From assembly GCA_039881145.1 (NCBI GenBank), contig JAYKKI010000013.1:42675501-42739500 (forward strand): 64,000 nucleotides of DNA. The letters are read 5' to 3'. Below the pieces are notes generated by a model. It saw only the letters and a list, made by a program, of their open reading frames with translations, was not told the DNA's origin and did not search any database. The position numbers were made by a program, and so were the translations under genes. The stretch's first letter is position 1, and each line of letters begins with the position of its first letter. Below are positions 23,156 through 33,469 of the stretch, piece after piece. This DNA comes from Druceiella hillmani. Its lineage: Eukaryota > Arthropoda > Insecta > Lepidoptera > Hepialidae.

Positions 23156-23643
23156 AACAAGGAATGAAAAAATAAAAAAAAGATCAGATGCGAGGTGGAC
23201 TATTGAACATTGCTGTAGGCTTGCTACTTAATAACACGTTTAATTAGTTTACAGAAAAAAATTATATTAATGATATATATGAAAAAAATGGTTTAATTTT
23301 TTTGGACGATCGAAAAATGGAAGATGATTCTATAACTTGGCGCTCCATAAACCGAGAAGGGATATCGTAAAAGGGCAAATTATGTTTTTGTTCTTTGGGG
23401 CGAACAATAGGCAGAATAGGAAAGGTGATTCAACCTGAAAAAATCGATCTTAGGATCGACCAAATCGAAGACGTAAAGATCGATACTCGATTAAATCAGG
23501 GTTAATCGATTCTTTTGCCATTTTTTGACTGCCTTGGATCAATCGAATGACTAACAAAAATAAGAGTATATATATGTTGGATAGCGGAATGGAAAAATGA
23601 AAATACATTAAATAATACGTATTTTTATAGAAAACTTACTTAC

Positions 23644-24020
23644 TACAAATCTATTGTGACTTTGTTTAACTCTTTAGTCTGTGGTATTATTGAAAATTAT
23701 GCAGCCATCTAGCCTTCGTATGAATAAAAAAAATAGATATTAAAAGAAAAAAAAAATCTTTCAAGTACCAATATATTTAGATACTTACAAACATACACAC
23801 ATTTAGGTAAGAATAAACATTTAATATTATATAGTATTTCAATTAATTTATTTACAAATACTAATTTTTCATAATTATTGAGATATGTCAGCACATTATC
23901 GAAGTAAGTGCAGATTAATATGCCAAATTTAAATTTTCTACGTGCAGTCGTTTCTGAAAAAAGGCTGTGACAGACAGACAGAACTGGTAGATATGTGAGT
24001 GATTTTATAAGAGTTTCATT
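23644..24020 (+). mobile_element. Dispersed repeat, copy 2 of a recent pair
   Basis: This is the partner of 22750-23155. It contains tatgccaaatttaaattttc followed by gtttctgaaaaaaggctgtga, the family's shared core. The copy breaks off after tttataagagtttca, before the usual end word. Non-coding. Confidence 0.75.
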
Positions 24021-24231
24021 TCAGTTAATGATATATATGGAAATTCACATCCGTACTATACACGAAATATATTTACGAATAGTGCAACGTCACTCGTACG
24101 TTTAGTGCAACGTGAGATAACTCCAAAACATAATTGAGAAAAACAGACCGATTACTTTTTGTGCTATTTTTAGTTTTTAGCCAAATTATTTTCTTTTATT
24201 CATATTGCTCGGTATATTCAATCGATTTGAT

Positions 24232-24520
24232 CTTAAAACGCCCTCTACACTACTCGCGAAATTACCTCGATGAAGTGCTCGTCGAAGTTGATCGCAGTCT
24301 GAAGTACGTGACTACACACTCGTGTAGCCTAGCGAGGAGCTCAGTTGCCGTAAGTCGCCAGCACGCTAACCTCGCGGAGTCCTTTGACTCGGACGTAAAA
24401 AACCGACAGCGATCAGAAGTCGCCCGAGGCGAGGCGAGGTTGCACAAAGGGAATCGAAGTATCTCTCTACACTATTCTCTTCGTCTAACTTCGTGAGTAG
24501 TGTAGTGCAGGTTTAGGGTT
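24232..24520. mobile_element. MITE with CTACACTACTC inverted ends, copy B
   Basis: Opposite orientation to 4238-4594. The left end is acgccctctacactactcg and the right end cgtgagtagtgtagtgcagg. The interior carries gaggttgcac and cactcgtgtag, which also occur in copy A. It is GC-richer than its surroundings. Frames of 120 and 61 residues that cross it are accidental. Confidence 0.7.
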
Positions 24521-25150
24521 CTAGGATCGATTTGGCGAATCGGTCTAGTGTGTCAGATCGAATCTAAAAATAGATTTTTTTTATTTCAATAGATCTATTT
24601 TCCGATTAGTCGATCTCAGATCGCCAGACCTAATTTAGAAATGACGAATATGAGCTGTCTGAATGTAGCGGCCAGAGTTTTACCTATTACCTAGTTCCTC
24701 TGTACAAAACGAAGTTATACCTGAGCAAGGTATTCTTAATAAAATGAAAGTCTTTTGCAATGACGTTATATCAAATAGACATGTTACGATTTTATAAAAC
24801 GAACAAAAATGGCTCCAAGTAGCATTCACATACGGACTATAAAGAAAGAGATAGAGAATCAGGGAAAACACCTGTGAGGTATTTTAATAATGAAATGTCC
24901 GATAACCTCAAATACCAAATATGATTCTCGATATTTATGAAATTGCAGTTTGATAGTTTTTGTTTTTTTTATTCTGAAAGAAAGTCCTTAGTTTTTCAGG
25001 AAGTTTTATTTAAGGTTACGTGCTGAAGTATATTTTGAGGATGAAATTTTGGAAGCTATCGATAAGTAAAAAATATCCTTATTTTTAAATAAGAGTTTCT
25101 TCAGGGTAGACATGTATGTAGACAGTTGGAAAAATCAATGCAGTGTAGAC
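24521..25150. other. AT-rich spacer, nothing recognised
   Basis: Small clustered repeats of the word gatcgat/agatcga occur at 24525-24635. No genes are seen. Confidence 0.45.
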
Positions 25151-25152
25151 AG

Positions 25153-25247
25153 TTCGACGCAGGTGCTGTGTGGTTATTACCAATAACCTTGCTCAACTAA
25201 GTGTTTGGCAAGGATGTTGGTAATGAACACACAGCACCTGCGTCGAA
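25153..25247. repeat. 95-nt hairpin with 20-bp perfect base
   Basis: The first 20 bases (ttcgacgcaggtgctgtgtg) are the exact complement of the last 20. Pairing continues imperfectly inward (attacca and ccttgc blocks), for a stem of about 40 pairs and a loop of 12-15 bases. The size and stem are like a microRNA precursor, but I know no such microRNA. It could equally be a tiny foldback transposon. The structure is clear; the function is not. Confidence 0.8.
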
Positions 25248-25339
25248 GGTTTCAACAATTCCGGCCTGGCAGTTTGGTCTTCAAAACGAACTACGTGGGC
25301 AGCCTGAGAGCAAGATGGATAAAGATGTATTTGAAAATT

Positions 25340-25584
25340 GCAGCAGAAGCGGATACACCTCCTGCATGTGAAATGCAGCAGAAGCGGATATACCTGCTGC
25401 ATGTGAAATGCAGCAGACGCGGATATACCTCCTGCATGTGAAATTCAGCAGAGGCGGATACACCTCCTGCATGTGAAATGCAACAGACGCGGATATATCT
25501 CCTGCATGTGAAATGCAGCAGAAGCGGGTATACCTCTTGCATTTGAAATGCAGCAGAAGCGGATATACCTCTTGCGTGGGAATT
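25340..25584 (+). repeat. 35-bp minisatellite, seven units
   Basis: Seven uninterrupted units of gcagcagaagcggatatacc plus tcctgcatgtgaaat start every 35 bases from 25340. Since 35 is not a multiple of three, all three frames cycle and give overlapping open frames on both strands. It starts about 90 bases after the hairpin. Non-coding. Confidence 0.92.
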
Positions 25585-25669
25585 AGCAACAAGATTTGAT
25601 GTTGTTATCTTAATAATAAGTATTGAACCATTTGAAACAAATCGTCAAGGTTAAGAAACTGAATAGGTC

Positions 25670-26345
25670 GTTTTCTCTTCTGACGCACAAATTAACCCAG
25701 CATCAGAAGAGAAATAGTTTCGAAACTTGCTTTTTTTGGTGTTGTGACGTAAAGTCGAACCACGTTTACATCGCGTTGTTATATAGTCGAACCACGTTTA
25801 CATCGAATTGAATATATAATGAAAATTGATCCTTTTGACATTACAAGCCTTCGGCGCAACGGTTGGGTGATGATGAACTGCCAAGACACACTCCGAAATC
25901 CAATATATAAATGGTGTCTGTTTGGTGTTACAGCGCTGGTGTTATCCACTACAGCTTCATGAAACCTGATCGATCGATTACATCGGACTCTACATATCAA
26001 CTGTAACTTGTCTACTGGACACTGAATATCTGCTGTAACTAATTGGACGAAATGATGAGGAAATTTGCGGGTGAATAGAGATAGGCCAATAATCTTTCAA
26101 GACAATGTTTCACGTTGGTCAAACTGCACGAGCTGAAGTTGCAAACTCTGTCACCCAATGTATTCTCCGAATAAGGCCGTAACGGACTATCATCGTTTCC
26201 AGACCTTGGATCATTTATTACAAGAAAAATATGTGTTTCCCAACAAGCTGCAGAAAACGCCTTTTGTGATTTTATCACCATTAGCTCTCCAGCTTCTTCA
26301 CTGTCGTCATCGACAAGCTATGATTAAAATGGGAAAACTATATCA
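25670..26345 (+). pseudogene. mariner-type transposase relic
   Basis: Pieces of a mariner DDE transposase appear in order, in shifting frames. The first is THKLTQHQKRNSFETC (about 25681). Next comes SAQRLGDDELPRHTPKSN (about 25850), then VWCYSAGVIHYSFMKP (about 25920), RDRPIIFQDN with the second catalytic Asp (about 26080), and TDYHRFQTLDHLLQEK (about 26170) where the third Asp of the D34D triad falls. Several stops and frameshifts separate them, so the gene is dead. The N-terminal helix-turn-helix half is missing or unrecognisable. A mariner element is about 1.3 kb, so about half is visible. Confidence 0.85.
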
Positions 26346-26349
26346 GTAG

Positions 26350-26722
26350 TTTACTAGTTCTTCATTGAATTACAATGAATCAAATTTTTGGTTCAAAATC
26401 CGAGATTTTTATTAAATGGCTGGTCGTAATGAAGACAAGTTTTTTTAGAGCACTTATGGCATTTCTACAATAAGGTTATTAGTCTCGGATATTATTGTTT
26501 AGGTGTTGTTTTTAATCCTAATTTCTATTTATTTACAATTATTAGTCACAATACTGACCCATTAGTGTATATTTAATTTTTCAGTTAGCGCTTTTCCAGT
26601 ATTGGTGATTTTGTATTATATTTTTGAGAAAATGTATTAATACTTCATATCATTACTTCATTAGATAAGAGATGCGCAAAATGTATCAGTGAAAAGAAAA
26701 GAGTGATATATGTCATCTAACT

Positions 26723-26789
<67 letters not shown>

Positions 26790-27490
26790 CATTTATATAT
26801 ATATATGCAAGTTTGCTAGCGTTACGCGAACGGTGATTTTTTAAATTATTTTTTAATTTCATTTCGTTCTTGTACAATTTTATAGATTATTATTTTGTTC
26901 AATACATTAAATATTCTACGTTTAAAGTGAATAAAATTGTAAATTCATTTTAAAGTTCATATTTTGTGAATTTGAAGTTTTACTTCAGTCGTGTGGTCTA
27001 AAGCACACTCGTTTTTTTTGTACTCCTTTGTTTTAGTTTTAATAAGTAGTACCAACCTACCAAAATCACGTTTAAAACTGAGATAATATAATGTATTCCT
27101 GTATAATACCTATAGTACCGAAAGTCGGTTTCGGCTGTAATATCTTATTCCGGTCGGATACTAAGTAAAAACGAACGATTCTGATCGGGTTGCCTCTTTC
27201 CCGCATCGCAACCTTTTCTTTTTTCGTTTTTTTCGTTTTTTTTATTGTAGCTATTAATTTAACGTTAAAATTTTTCTTAAAAGGACTTTTTCAGTGACTC
27301 CTTTGTTTTAGTTTTAATAAATAGTATTAACCTACCAAAAAGGTTTTTTTTTTCATAAAAATATAGGTACCCTTTATATGATACTTAGGGTACTGAAAAA
27401 AATTTTAAATCCAGACCGAGATTACAAATTAAGATTTTGACAGTATCACGATTAAAAGTCCAACACGCGGATCAATGTATTAGGCGTAAT
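26350..27490. other. AT-rich spacer with (TA)n tract
   Basis: It contains the (TA)n run at 26726-26808 and otherwise nothing coding. The phrase ctcctttgttttagttttaataa with agtattaacctacca-like text occurs twice (about 27023 and 27299), a short direct repeat. Confidence 0.5.
26726..26808. repeat. (TA)n microsatellite
   Basis: Long uninterrupted TA run with one TG and a short acat interruption near its end. Confidence 0.95.
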
Positions 27491-27499
27491 ACGTTTCTT

Positions 27500-27885
27500 G
27501 GATTAGTTTATATTTTGAGGGTTACCTTAAAAATACAACCCTTAAAAGACCACTTACGTGTCCATCCGTCCGTCTGTCACAGTCGTTTTTCTCAGACCAT
27601 TCGACGTTGTATGGGATGTACATTTCAGAAATTAAGTCTCAAAAATGTTGATACGGAAATATTAAAATGATTAAATAAAGTTACATATGCACCACTTCGA
27701 GCGCCGTGGAAAAATCGGTCTAGTTTCCCCAGATATCAAATCAGGATTACGTATTTTTAGGGTTCCGTACGTCAAAAGGAAAAACTGAACCCATATAAAA
27801 TCACTCACGTGTCTGCCTGCCGGTGCCTTACAGTCGTTTTTCTGAGATTACTTGACGTATAAAGTCGAAATTTAGCATAGTAATA
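27500..27885 (-). mobile_element. Two copies of the GTTCCGTACCTC-type repeat
   Basis: 27500-27620 and 27755-27885 both read, on the + strand, agggttmcgtac/ccttaaaa, then aaccc…ataaaatcactcacgtgtc, a cluster of gtctgt/gtccgt words, and cagtcgtttttctgag. The same family, in either orientation, is at 23.0-23.15, 42.2-42.34, 49.23-49.33, 50.23-50.34 and 63.18-63.31 kb. It is non-coding and very common in insects; I do not know its class. Confidence 0.65.
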
Positions 27886-27984
27886 AAACATAGTTATCCT
27901 CACATCTCTCAAAAGTTAATACTCATAAGTATTCATTGGATATTTTAGAGGGAAATCAGATCCTTATTTTTTTTAAAATTACGC

Positions 27985-28190
27985 TGTCGCTGTGGTGTGT
28001 TGGGTTGATCATAAGGCATACAGCCCTTGACAGCGTGGCACACCGTGTGGACCCGAGTTCGATTCATGATTGCTCGTCAAGCGGGGCGAGACTGGTTTTC
28101 TGGTTGCCTGTAAGAGATTACTCTTGTAGCAATAAGTCCACCGTACGTATTAATTGTGTACATTAAAAGACGTATATAAAATTATTAAAA
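27985..28190 (+). mobile_element. tRNA-derived SINE, lepidopteran type
   Basis: A tRNA-like head (tggtgtgttggg near 27996, then a B-box match gagttcgattc at 28055-28065) is followed by a body reading gcctgtaagagattact, then agcaataagtccaccgtacg and ttgtgtac. The body closely follows the conserved region of moth and butterfly SINEs, where text of the form taagagat…agcaataaggccgcc…tgtac is usual. It is diverged, so not recent. It is one of the best hints of the host order. Confidence 0.7.
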
Positions 28191-29625
28191 ACATAAGGTG
28201 TTTCGAAGTCCACGCGAAGGTTTAGGACAATTGTAGCGACTGTCCTAGACCTTACAATTTTTGAAACATGAACAGGTTTTTCTTTATAAAAACTTCACGT
28301 ACAACTTACAGGCAGACCCAAAACCTTGGATGCGTGAAAGGATAAATCAAGTGAGATTTTTTTAAAGATTTAAGACAAATAATAACGAATAAAATAGAAA
28401 CCTGTAATTCGAATTGACATAACCAATCAAAAGCGATCGACCAAAAACCATAAAGGAAAATGTCATCATGGGACCCGTAACACAGTTTTTCATAAATTAG
28501 GAAGTATATCACCAGAGGTATATTGAAAAATAAGCAAAAAAAATGTGATCGCTCCACTTATATCCAAAAAAATTAGTTTTTAAAAGGCCACGCAAGGTTG
28601 TAGGAAAACCATAGCGAATATTCTAGTCTTATAATTTTTTAAAAATTTGCACCATATTTTACGCCTGTGAAAAATATAGTAGGCAATATTTAAATAACTT
28701 AGTGGGAAAACTTATATTTTTAAATGGTTTAACAGAAATACTTTGTTAACTATTTATAAGTGCTTAAATGTGCAAGAAACCCACGTAATGCGAGTTCTAC
28801 TAGTACTTGACAGATTTTCAGCGTTCGGTAGCAAAATTGTCAAAACGGTACAGCACAGGCGATTTTCTCGGCAACGATTCGACGTATAAATTAGACATTT
28901 AGTAAAGAGATAGAACATGGTGTGCCACCGTGTTATAAATGTGAAGTATAACAAGTTAAATTTCTATTCTGGGGGTTCAATTTATGGGGGGTAATTTACA
29001 TTAAGAAATAAAAAAAAAATTTTCAAAATTATCGTGTAGGGTGTAAATTAAAAACTTATTGAAGCACAAATTCAATAATACGTATGATGGATTTTATTTA
29101 ATGTATTCGTTTAAACATATTTAGAAATAAACATATAAAAATTACTGTCTCCTACTCAAAAGGATCACGCATCAAATGGATATCACCAAAAGGGTTGCTC
29201 AGATTAATCTGAAAAAATCACAAACTTTGAGAATTACGTATGGATTAAAACAAAGTTATCAAGTTAGAAAAAATCCAGCGCGTAGCTGTGAGTCCTTATA
29301 TCTGCGATAATTGGATTTAGAGAAAAATATTTGCGACAAAAAAATGTTATTCACGATCTAATGAACAACTTTTGTCCTTACACGTTTTTCAAAATTATTA
29401 ATTTGACTCAATTTAAACGCGCCCCATTCAGCTCCACGCATATGCAATGTGATACGGCATTGGTGTGGTCGGCGTAGCAGGGCAGTGTGAACGGTTTTGG
29501 TGATTTAAATCCGCGGCAGTCACTTCTAGAAATCTCTAATTAGTTTAGGTCAATCGATATCCCCAAAATGTACTTACTACTCACCTACCCCCTAATTATA
29601 ATAAATAATAATCCAAGAAAGTCAG
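28191..29625. other. AT-rich sequence with members of a dispersed repeat
   Basis: 28590-28800 matches, in words and order, stretches at 12360-12480, 49600-49800 and 62800-62950 (tgtgaaagatatagtagacaa-like text, then gtttagaaatac, tgtttataagtg, and aatgt). This is an old dispersed family. No gene is seen. 29410-29520 is GC-richer but carries no recognisable exon. Confidence 0.45.
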
Positions 29626-29700
29626 TATATAAAAGAGATCTTAAATTCAAACATCGCATTTGCATTCTGCACGCTCGTAGATAATAATTATTTGATTAAC
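29626..29700 (+). promoter_or_regulatory. TATA-box promoter-like segment
   Basis: tatataaaag at 29626-29635 is a strong TATA box and is followed at the usual 25-35 bases by catcgcatttgcattctgc. No open frame or gene follows, so it may be the promoter of a transposon or a chance match. Confidence 0.25.
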
Positions 29701-29772
29701 AGTGAAGATGTGTTAGTTTTCAGAAAAAAAACGGATCTTAATAAATAAGGTTTACATTTTTTAACTTTCAAA

Positions 29773-29990
29773 TCTTCCTTCTTAGCCATGTTCTACCGCA
29801 TAGGTGTAGGCTTCCTTTATTCTATACCACTCATCTTGATTTTGTGCTTTCTCTGACAATTTCGCTCCAGCTGTTCTTTTGATATTATCGTACCAACACA
29901 CATTTGGCCTTCCTTGTGGGCTCTTTTCACCCCACGGTTTTCATTCCACGAATACTTTGTACCATTAGTCCTGCTTTATGGCGACGTGGC
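29773..29990 (-). pseudogene. LINE 3' end (endonuclease/reverse transcriptase C-terminus), type A
   Basis: On the minus strand the text reads GEKSPQGRPNVCWYDNIKRT, AGAKLSEKAQNQDEWYRIKE and AYTYAVEHG. This is the C-terminal signature (GRP..RW.D.I, then …A.NR..W…EAY) of insect non-LTR retrotransposon polyproteins. Only the last ~70 residues are left. 5' truncation is normal for LINEs. The family differs from the LINE ends at 53.4, 56.9 and 61.2 kb. Confidence 0.75.
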
Positions 29991-31784
29991 CAGCTCATAG
30001 CAATTTAAGCTTTTATATTAAATGAAAAGCTGAAAATGGAAAGTTTTTAACTTTCCCTCGACGATCTAAACAGGAAGAACCGTTTATAACCTGAGAAACC
30101 AGAAAATACATTTGGGGACTGTTAAGATTGTACCAAACGGAAGAATATTTAGAGCTCGTCAGCTCATCAGCAGTTCCATTCTGCTGTTAAGTTTTCATTT
30201 GTCACACAAATAGTTACACGAAGAGATGTTAGTTAGTTTATAAAAGGTCGAATAGACTCTCCTCATGATGCTGCTGATGAAGAGGTAGTTATTGCTTCTT
30301 TGAAAGCTTAAATTTTATAATTGTATCCATTTGTTTCTACTTCCTAAATGTATCCATTGGTTTCTACTTTTAAATTTATCCATTGGATTCGTACGAGTTT
30401 ATACAATACTTTCTTGCTTTATTTTAGAAAGTGTGTGGTATATGCAGCGTTGGAGATTTTTAAAAATGTGGTATTCCATTTTTAAAAAAGGTCATAATGA
30501 GGTTATTTTCCTGCACCTTATTACTAAATCTGCATCTTCAGCATTACACAACGAAAGAATGTTGTAGATAAGGTCGGAAATTCAGTTGATATCATTAATA
30601 ACTAAAAAAAATCAAAGTACTCTGTCAAAAAAATCAATTAGAAACAGCTATAATATTTTGCGAAAATAAGTAATTTCTAGGGGATTCCTATATACCCTTC
30701 TGTGTATACTTTAGCGAAAGTAAGGAAAAATTGTCCCCTGAGCGTCTATAGTATCAAGGTTGCCTGTAGTATCAGACGTTTCTGTAGACAATAAGGAATT
30801 GGTTAAATTCACTGCTGTTACTTTGTCTATTGACAAAGTAACTGTTGAAATATTGTTCGTCTCAAGTCGTCTTCATACGATAACCCATCATTTCTACTTC
30901 CATCGCCAAATATATGCCTCCTCATAATTCGTGTTGAGGGTTCAAAAGAAATTCTTAGCATTTCACATACACTTTTATCTTAAAGCCTACGAATTCCTTT
31001 CGTTTTCTTCCATTACGGTTTGTAAAGCGCTTATTTTCAGAGTAAATTGATGTATGCTTAATCCTTCTGTTTGTAAATAATTTTGAGCATCATTGACCTC
31101 CACCAGTTCCGGTTGCCAGAGGCCTATGTGACACAAAAATGAAAATGGATCGCAACTAATAAACTTCCTGCGGCCGTCCTTATGTTCAAGCTTTCGATCG
31201 TTTCCATTAGTTTTTCTAGTACAGTTAAAGTTTCTTTACAATGATTTTTAATAAAATGTACAGCACCGCCTCTAGCGCTCCAAAGTGTGTCTTCTTCACA
31301 CTGTTTCCTGTGGCTGCAAGAAGAACTTTCCACCGGTGCGTCGACATAGAAAAAAAGCGTAATAGCGTGCTAGAGTACCAAAGAAAGTCACCAAATTCAC
31401 TTCCACTGAAACTGCACCTAGGCAAATTAGGTTTAGTGAATGGTTGGAGCAAGGGACAAATTTGGCATTAGGATAAATATTTGCTGTTTTACACCTGTAT
31501 GGCATCCAGCCGCATTATCATAAGCTTGCCCTCTACACTTCATAATATCGAGCACATCAGCCTCGAGTTCGTTACTAATATCTTCTGCAGTTTTGCTTTT
31601 CGTTTCAATAAAATCTATAAAAGATTCCTCGACTCGAACCTCCTGGTTTTCAATCATCACATATCGTAATATTTGGCTTGTTTGATCTTTGTGGGAAATG
31701 TCTGTGGTACTGTCAAACATCATGGAATAATGGAATAATAAGAACTCGTTTTGAATTTCAGGTGACATATAAGAAAGAAATATT

Positions 31785-31946
31785 GAATATAATTGGCGTT
31801 AATTTTGTAGAAATTCATTATTCACAATTAAATGAAACTACGTGTTGTAGTATTATTTTGTACTTTCTTTAAGTTCTTTACCACGACCTAGGTTTCGTTG
31901 TATTACAACATCATCAGGTGGCTATTAGCAAAGATATATTTTAAAG
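31785..31946 (-). mobile_element. Penelope-like element, locus 2, inserted in the hAT gene
   Basis: This 162-bp insertion is flanked by a 9-bp direct repeat, agaaatatt (31776-31784 and 31947-31955). Removing it rejoins the hAT reading (…MGQNI with LSYMSPEIQNEF), so the target duplication is well supported. The element matches one arm of the loci at 1.75 and 51.46 kb. On the minus strand it holds the best-preserved hammerhead-like core (31922-31881). It has no coding sequence, so it is a fragment such as a single pseudo-LTR. Confidence 0.75.
31881..31922 (-). ncRNA. Hammerhead-ribozyme-like motif
   Basis: On the minus strand the order is gccac, CTGATGA, tgttgtaatacaac, GAAA, cctagg, TC, gtggt. 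This supplies the conserved core (CUGANGA, GAAA and a GUC cleavage triplet). Stem I forms from GCCAC with GUGGU. Stem II is GUUGU with ACAAC, closed by an AAU loop. The self-complementary CCUAGG serves as a minimal stem III that would be stable mainly as a dimer. One extra U lies between the CUGANGA box and stem II, which departs from the consensus and may weaken or abolish activity. Penelope-like elements are known to carry such minimal hammerheads. Confidence 0.55.
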
Positions 31947-32999
31947 AGAAATATTTTGGCCCATTTTTGTTCTTGCTAAATGCTCTCTAAGAACAGGATC
32001 GTACTTTGCCATAACATGCACCGATTCTAAAAAGTTGCCTTTGTTGGCGCTGGTGTCATGTTCCCTGTGGACACGTAACGCCAAATTTGCCAGAAATTGT
32101 ATCATATCAAACACTCTGGTCAGAATTTCATGTAATTTTTTAGTTTCTTTTGCCACTACTTCTTGTTTTTTTCTTATCAATAGTCTATCCTTTTCAAAGT
32201 CTTGGTTCTAACTCCTTCCATTTGCACAAAAATGGTTATGTTGAGACCGTTATGTAAGATGGTTATGTTGTCCGGCAGAGGAGTAAATTTTTAACGCATT
32301 TGGTGAATTTACGTTCTTAAACAAAAGCCAACAGAACCAAAACAATGATGCTTTATAAGGAGAATATGCCATTCAAGAGCGTAAAACTTCTTCGCCGTTT
32401 TGGTAATGTGTGGTAAAACTAATCTCGCATCTGATGTAACAGAGTCCGCGTCTGACTGAACCGTGCGTGGTACTGTTGACCCTTCAGAGAAGTCTATATT
32501 TATATGTTGGATGACTTCAGGATCTCTTTTTATCTATAGAGCAGCCTTATGTTTGTATCTATATATTCAGGCAATTTCCCTATATCATTGTTATCAAAAC
32601 AAGGCTTAGCGTGTGTGATTACATTTTGTTTTTGTGGTGGAATTTCAGCAATTATAGCAGAAGAGCTTGAATCTGATTAATTCGAACTATCAATTAAGGT
32701 TGTAGGAAATCATTGATATCGGATATTTGTACTACTTGTACTTGAGCTACTTCTTGGGTTCGAACAGCACCAACCTCTGAAGAACTAATACCTGAAGGCC
32801 CTGACGTAGACTCTTGTCATTGTGTTCCTACATTTTTCCTGATATTCTCCTTTTTCACTTTCTTCTTACTTCAATCGATGCTCCACTTTCTTTCACCTTT
32901 TTCATAGTTAGTTAGATTCTAGTCTATAAAAGAAAAGAAAACAAAACCATCAGAAACAAAATTATAGAATAACTATCGCGAAAACGAAAAAAAAGCTAA

Positions 33000-33460
33000 T
33001 TTCCCTTGAAACAAACAAGATATATAAAATATTTGTATACCTTTACTCCTACATACTTGCTCGACAATGTCTCCCTAGATAGTAGGTAGGAAACAAATAC
33101 CTAACTATTTAGTAATTGGTAAGTATTTCCGCCAACAAAAGTATCTACTCGTACTTCCGCCAACAAAAGTATCTACTACACTACCCAATCTTTCAGGTCA
33201 AGTCTGAGCAAGTCTAACAAGAACAAAGTAAATACAGATGAATAATTGAAGATCTTGTCACACGCAGATCGAATCACATATTGTCTGTGTTGTGACTTGT
33301 GACATGACAAATCAAACAAAACAATGAATTACGTACGATAATTTGTTTGTGTAAATAAGTGTCGAACTTCAAAGACACATTCCGAAATAAGTCTTAGCGT
33401 AATGAAAATAAAGAGTGTTACTGTTTAATAAAATAGCTCCTTCGCTCTCGCTTGTGTCTA
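33000..33460. other. AT-rich spacer between the two hAT relics
   Basis: A short direct duplication (acttccgccaacaaaagtat-like text at about 33127 and 33155) is the only structure. No gene is seen. Confidence 0.4.
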
Positions 33461-33469
33461 TTTGTTTTC

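Larger units (their letters stand above)
30790..32910 (-). pseudogene. hAT transposase relic, DUF4371/ZMYM1-like, interrupted
   Basis: Read on the minus strand from 32910, the order is that of a hAT transposase with an N-terminal TTF-type finger. First comes MKKVKESGASIEVRRKK, then SGPSGISSSEV. A decayed finger region (about 32390) is followed by NKGNFLESVHVMAKYDPVLR (about 32050). A foldback-type insertion (31785-31946) interrupts here. Then follow MSPEIQNEF and the DUF4371 core with DSTTDISHKDQTSQILRYV and DIMKCRGQAYDNAAG. After that come PCSNHSLNLICLG, TFFGTL, WSARGGAV and a weak C-terminal stretch to about 30790. Stops and frameshifts are frequent, so it is dead. A second, inverted copy is at 33880. 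Confidence 0.85.

Noticed and set aside
24134..24496. A 120-residue ORF
   Set aside because: It crosses a MITE and its flank; the matching element at 4238-4594 is not open in the same frame.
25340..25584. CRISPR-like array
   Set aside because: The units are contiguous with no unique spacers, and the genome is eukaryotic.
25193..25592. Several overlapping ORFs of 69-103 residues on both strands
   Set aside because: They come from the 35-bp minisatellite read in cycling frames.
30130..30300. Another hammerhead-like motif (ctgctgatgagctgacgag on the minus strand)
   Set aside because: It has CUGAUGAG but lacks the GAAA box and a matching stem I.
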